Below, in pieces: positions 61,885 to 64,000 of a stretch of 64,000 nucleotides of DNA. The notes beneath the pieces are model-generated. The model did not search any database and was not told the DNA's origin. It saw only the letters and a program-made list of their open reading frames with translations. The position numbers were made by a program, and so were the translations under genes. This DNA is from Bursaphelenchus xylophilus (taxonomy: Eukaryota > Nematoda > Chromadorea > Rhabditida > Aphelenchoididae): NCBI GenBank assembly GCA_904066235.2, contig CAJFCV020000004.1:992001-1056000 (forward strand). The letters run 5' to 3'. Within the stretch, counting starts at the first letter, position 1, and each line of letters begins with the position of its first letter.

Positions 61885-62979
61885 AACTAATTTTTTATTG
61901 TTTTTTTAAGAGTCGCAAAAGAGGATTTAGTCCAAAAAAATAAAAAGTTTTTGCCAATGGATAAATAAGGTTATGGAGTCATTGTTTGAAGAGGTTAGAG
62001 GTTACAGACCCACTCTTTCTCTTTTCAGACTTTTGTCCGCCCTTATAAGGCCTTAGTATTATACTTTACCTGGTGATCTTCTCGGATTAGTAAAATTTAT
62101 TCAAAATCTGAGACAAGTTTTCAAAATATCTCAGCGTCTTACTTCGACCACTTCTTCGGAATCATGCTTGCTTAGGCCGTAGTTTCTTGGATTTTCTCAG
62201 TGATCGGAGCGGTGGTCAACTGCAACCCTAGGGGCTCCTCTCTTTCCCAGCCCATCAAGAGCTTACATGGGGCAAGGCCGGGGGATTAAAACGCGAAGAA
62301 CTCGTCGGAGAATCGGTGGCCGGATTCATTCATTCGCTTCAACGTTTTTGAGCCAAGTCGTAACTACGCAACACATCATTCCGAGTATTTTTCAAGCAAT
62401 TGGTCACGAAACTTTTACTTTCCTGAACGCTGAGAAGCCTGGCTCCGACTTTGGGCTCGGACGCCGGAGCCAAGAGCCGGCTCCGGAGCCGTGGCAATCT
62501 CTGATTCAGCACCTTCTTGTTCTCCGCGATCTTGGTGGTTACTCCACTAAAGTTGGCGCTGGTACTGGACCCGTTATATAACTCGAAGAAAAGATCGTCG
62601 AGGCCTTATGAGAAGCCGCCATTCGCTTCCTAGTGCCTCAAGACGTTATGGAATTTTTGAAAGGCCTCCTAGTCTATGACGGATTTATCAGTGAATGCCA
62701 AATGCCGACGACGATATAGACGTGCTGCCTGGCCCGTTAAACTTCAGGTCCGACCAGTCCGTTTTCAAACTTCCACTATTCAACCCGGCCCCGGTTTAGG
62801 ATACCATGGCTCGCCGGCCCTCCGAGCAAAGGACATGTAAGTAGCAAATTATAAACTACAACCTTACTCTCTGATTTTTTCAAATTTTTGTTGAAAAAAA
62901 TCGCTGATTCAAGTAAAAATTTTTGACGTCTTTGACAGCTTCGAGTCATGAATTTTCTCTTTACAACACTACCTTCGCA
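61885..62979. other. Repeat-containing spacer, LTR-like
   Basis: 62200-62320 matches 43190-43350 (GATCGGAGCGGTGG, GAAGAACTCGTCGGAGAATC), and GCCTCAAGACGTTATGG recurs at 62635. A reversed GGCTCCGG element occupies 62340-62506. No coding exon is supported. Confidence 0.4.
62340..62506. mobile_element. GGCTCCGG-family element, reversed and partial
   Basis: AACGTTTTTGAGCCAAGTCG to CCGTGGCAATCTCTG; matches the terminal half of 11553-11994 and of 63838-64000. Confidence 0.7.
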
Positions 62980-63310
62980 TTAAGCGGACGGAATGGCCCC
63001 GTGTCGTCCGGAAATTCCAGTTTCCCTCCGTTTCTGGTCCAAGTTTTGATTGATGCGCGGCGTCGCGGAATTTACTCGACGGAATTATAAGAGGCGTTGA
63101 GGTCCTCCTCCTCCTCCCACCGCTGCGTTGATAATGTCCCGCAGTAACGTCAGGAGGGGCTTTGTTTGCTCGGTTGAGACACTTTTTCCGCGGCGGCTGT
63201 CCGACCTCCAGCCGCGACAGGGAGCCCCGGTTTCGCCGGGGGCTGTGGGGGTTCAGGTTGGAGGAGATGAGGAAGTTGAGGATCAGGGTCTGAGAAGATG
63301 GCTGATGTAG
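62980..63310. other. GC-rich block with open frames on both strands
   Basis: Markedly GC-rich and non-repetitive. On +, a 60-codon frame opens at 63128. On -, a frame without ATG stays open for about 110 codons from about 63310 to 62980. Neither can be assigned a product or splice sites, so it may be exon sequence of an unrecognised gene or a GC-rich promoter. Confidence 0.2.
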
Positions 63311-63539
63311 TTTTTAAGTACTTTTGAGGATTTTATTTTGACTTTTTGACGGTGCTTCTTCTATTTAAGTTTGCCTTGAAATGAAGATTTCTCTGCGATT
63401 TTCTCAGCCCGGAGAATAACGGCGGTTCATCGCAACAAAATGTTTTGCCTCGTCGAAAAAGGGGTGCAGTCGCCCACCAAATCTCCAACTGCGGCTAGCC
63501 CTTGCAAAGCGATGATGGCCGATTCCAAGCCGCGACAAA

Positions 63540-63840
63540 TCCACATTATTTTCCCGACGCACTGATAGTCGGTGCAACAAGTCCTGAGAATTTTTTGCGC
63601 CCTCTAAATTACGACGCCCCCCGAAGAAAAGAATTGTCGCTGCGAAAAATAGGAATCGCGCGCGACGTAGTGCAAAAATCTTTACGAAAATGGAAATATC
63701 AGTCTGGAAAATAATGAGTGGAAAATAGGCATGCCTCTGGGGCCGGCCCGGCCAGCCGATGTATCCTTTCAAACCCGCCCGGCCCGCCACGGCCCGGCCG
63801 CAGAGGTATGGCTAGTACTCGAAAGTTAAGTCACCGCCAG
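63540..63840. repeat. MITE end and a GC-rich CGGCCCGG palindrome
   Basis: ACATTATTTTCCCGACGCAC (63541-63560) is an isolated right end of the GTCGGGAAAATAATGAGC family. 63725-63815 is a palindrome (AGGCATGCCTCTGGGGCCGG mirrored by GGCCGCAGAGGTATGGCT), related to 42145-42300 and 46850-46930. Confidence 0.5.
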
Positions 63841-64000
63841 AGATTGCCACGGCTCCGGAGCCGGCTCTTGGCTCCGGCTCCCGAGCCCAAAGTCGGAGCC
63901 AGGCTTCTCAGAGTTCAGAAAAGTAAAAACTTCGTGATCTTTTTACACCAAATTGTTTGAAAAATACTGGAAAGGAAGTGTTGCATACGACTTGGCTGCA
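63838..64000. mobile_element. GGCTCCGG-family element, cut by the window end
   Basis: Starts CAGAGATTGCCACGGCTCCG like the full copy at 11553 and runs in the same order (AGCCCAAAGTCGGAGCCAGG, TACTGGAAAGGAAGTG) to the last base. Confidence 0.75.

Overview
This window is nuclear DNA from a nematode, most likely a rhabditid related to Caenorhabditis. The evidence is: multi-exon genes with GT..TTTCAG introns, many only 37-70 bp; TTTCAG acceptors a few bases upstream of several start codons, as expected for spliced-leader trans-splicing; AATAAA poly(A) signals; nematode-type (CYP33-like, CYP2 clan) cytochrome P450s; and a very dense load of short palindromic DNA transposons. No prokaryotic feature was seen.

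Layout. Bases 1-7100 are repeat-rich: AT-rich repeats, a GACCAAT satellite, foldback elements and an LTR-like core. At 7136-8794 is a two-exon gene for a BrkDBD/CENP-B-type DNA-binding protein without a transposase catalytic domain. The 3' exons of unrecognised genes lie at 10178-10502 and perhaps 12890-12979. From 13349 to 59512 there is a P450 cluster of eight genes with complete reading frames (492-497 aa each) and one truncated copy. Three are on + (13349-17679, 20800-26094, 29535-32435), three on - (40010-41976, 44027-46622, 48295-51455) and two on + (52229-55474, 56179-59512). The truncated + strand copy at 47886-48266 abuts the 3' end of the third minus-strand gene. An aspartic-protease homologue with altered catalytic motifs (36725-38060) sits inside the cluster. 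The last 4.5 kb is mostly repeats, with one possible 72-residue membrane protein.

The P450s are presumably ER-bound monooxygenases of xenobiotic or lipid metabolism. All have an N-terminal anchor, a PPGP-like hinge, WxxxR, an AGQETT-type I helix, ExxR, a PERF-like region and FxxGKRICLG. Genes 2 and 3 are a recent tandem duplicate that includes flanking DNA. Gene 4 and the fragment share their intron 3, so they belong to the same burst. Introns divide the eight genes into two architectures.

Mobile elements fill most introns and spacers. I recognise at least ten families. The main ones are: a roughly 145-bp MITE ending GTCGGGAAAATAATGAGC (more than 20 copies); roughly 250-bp foldbacks ending CAGTGxxGGACC with TA target duplications; a family with AAGTGCGACGCTCAG ends; elements built on the odd palindrome GCAC-N-GTGC; a GGCTCCGG family; Helitron-like elements; and single large foldbacks. 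In three places an occupied and an empty copy of the same target lie in the window, so insertion boundaries can be read directly.

All splice calls were made by eye from GT/AG sites, reading-frame continuity and comparison between paralogues. No alignment or database search was run.
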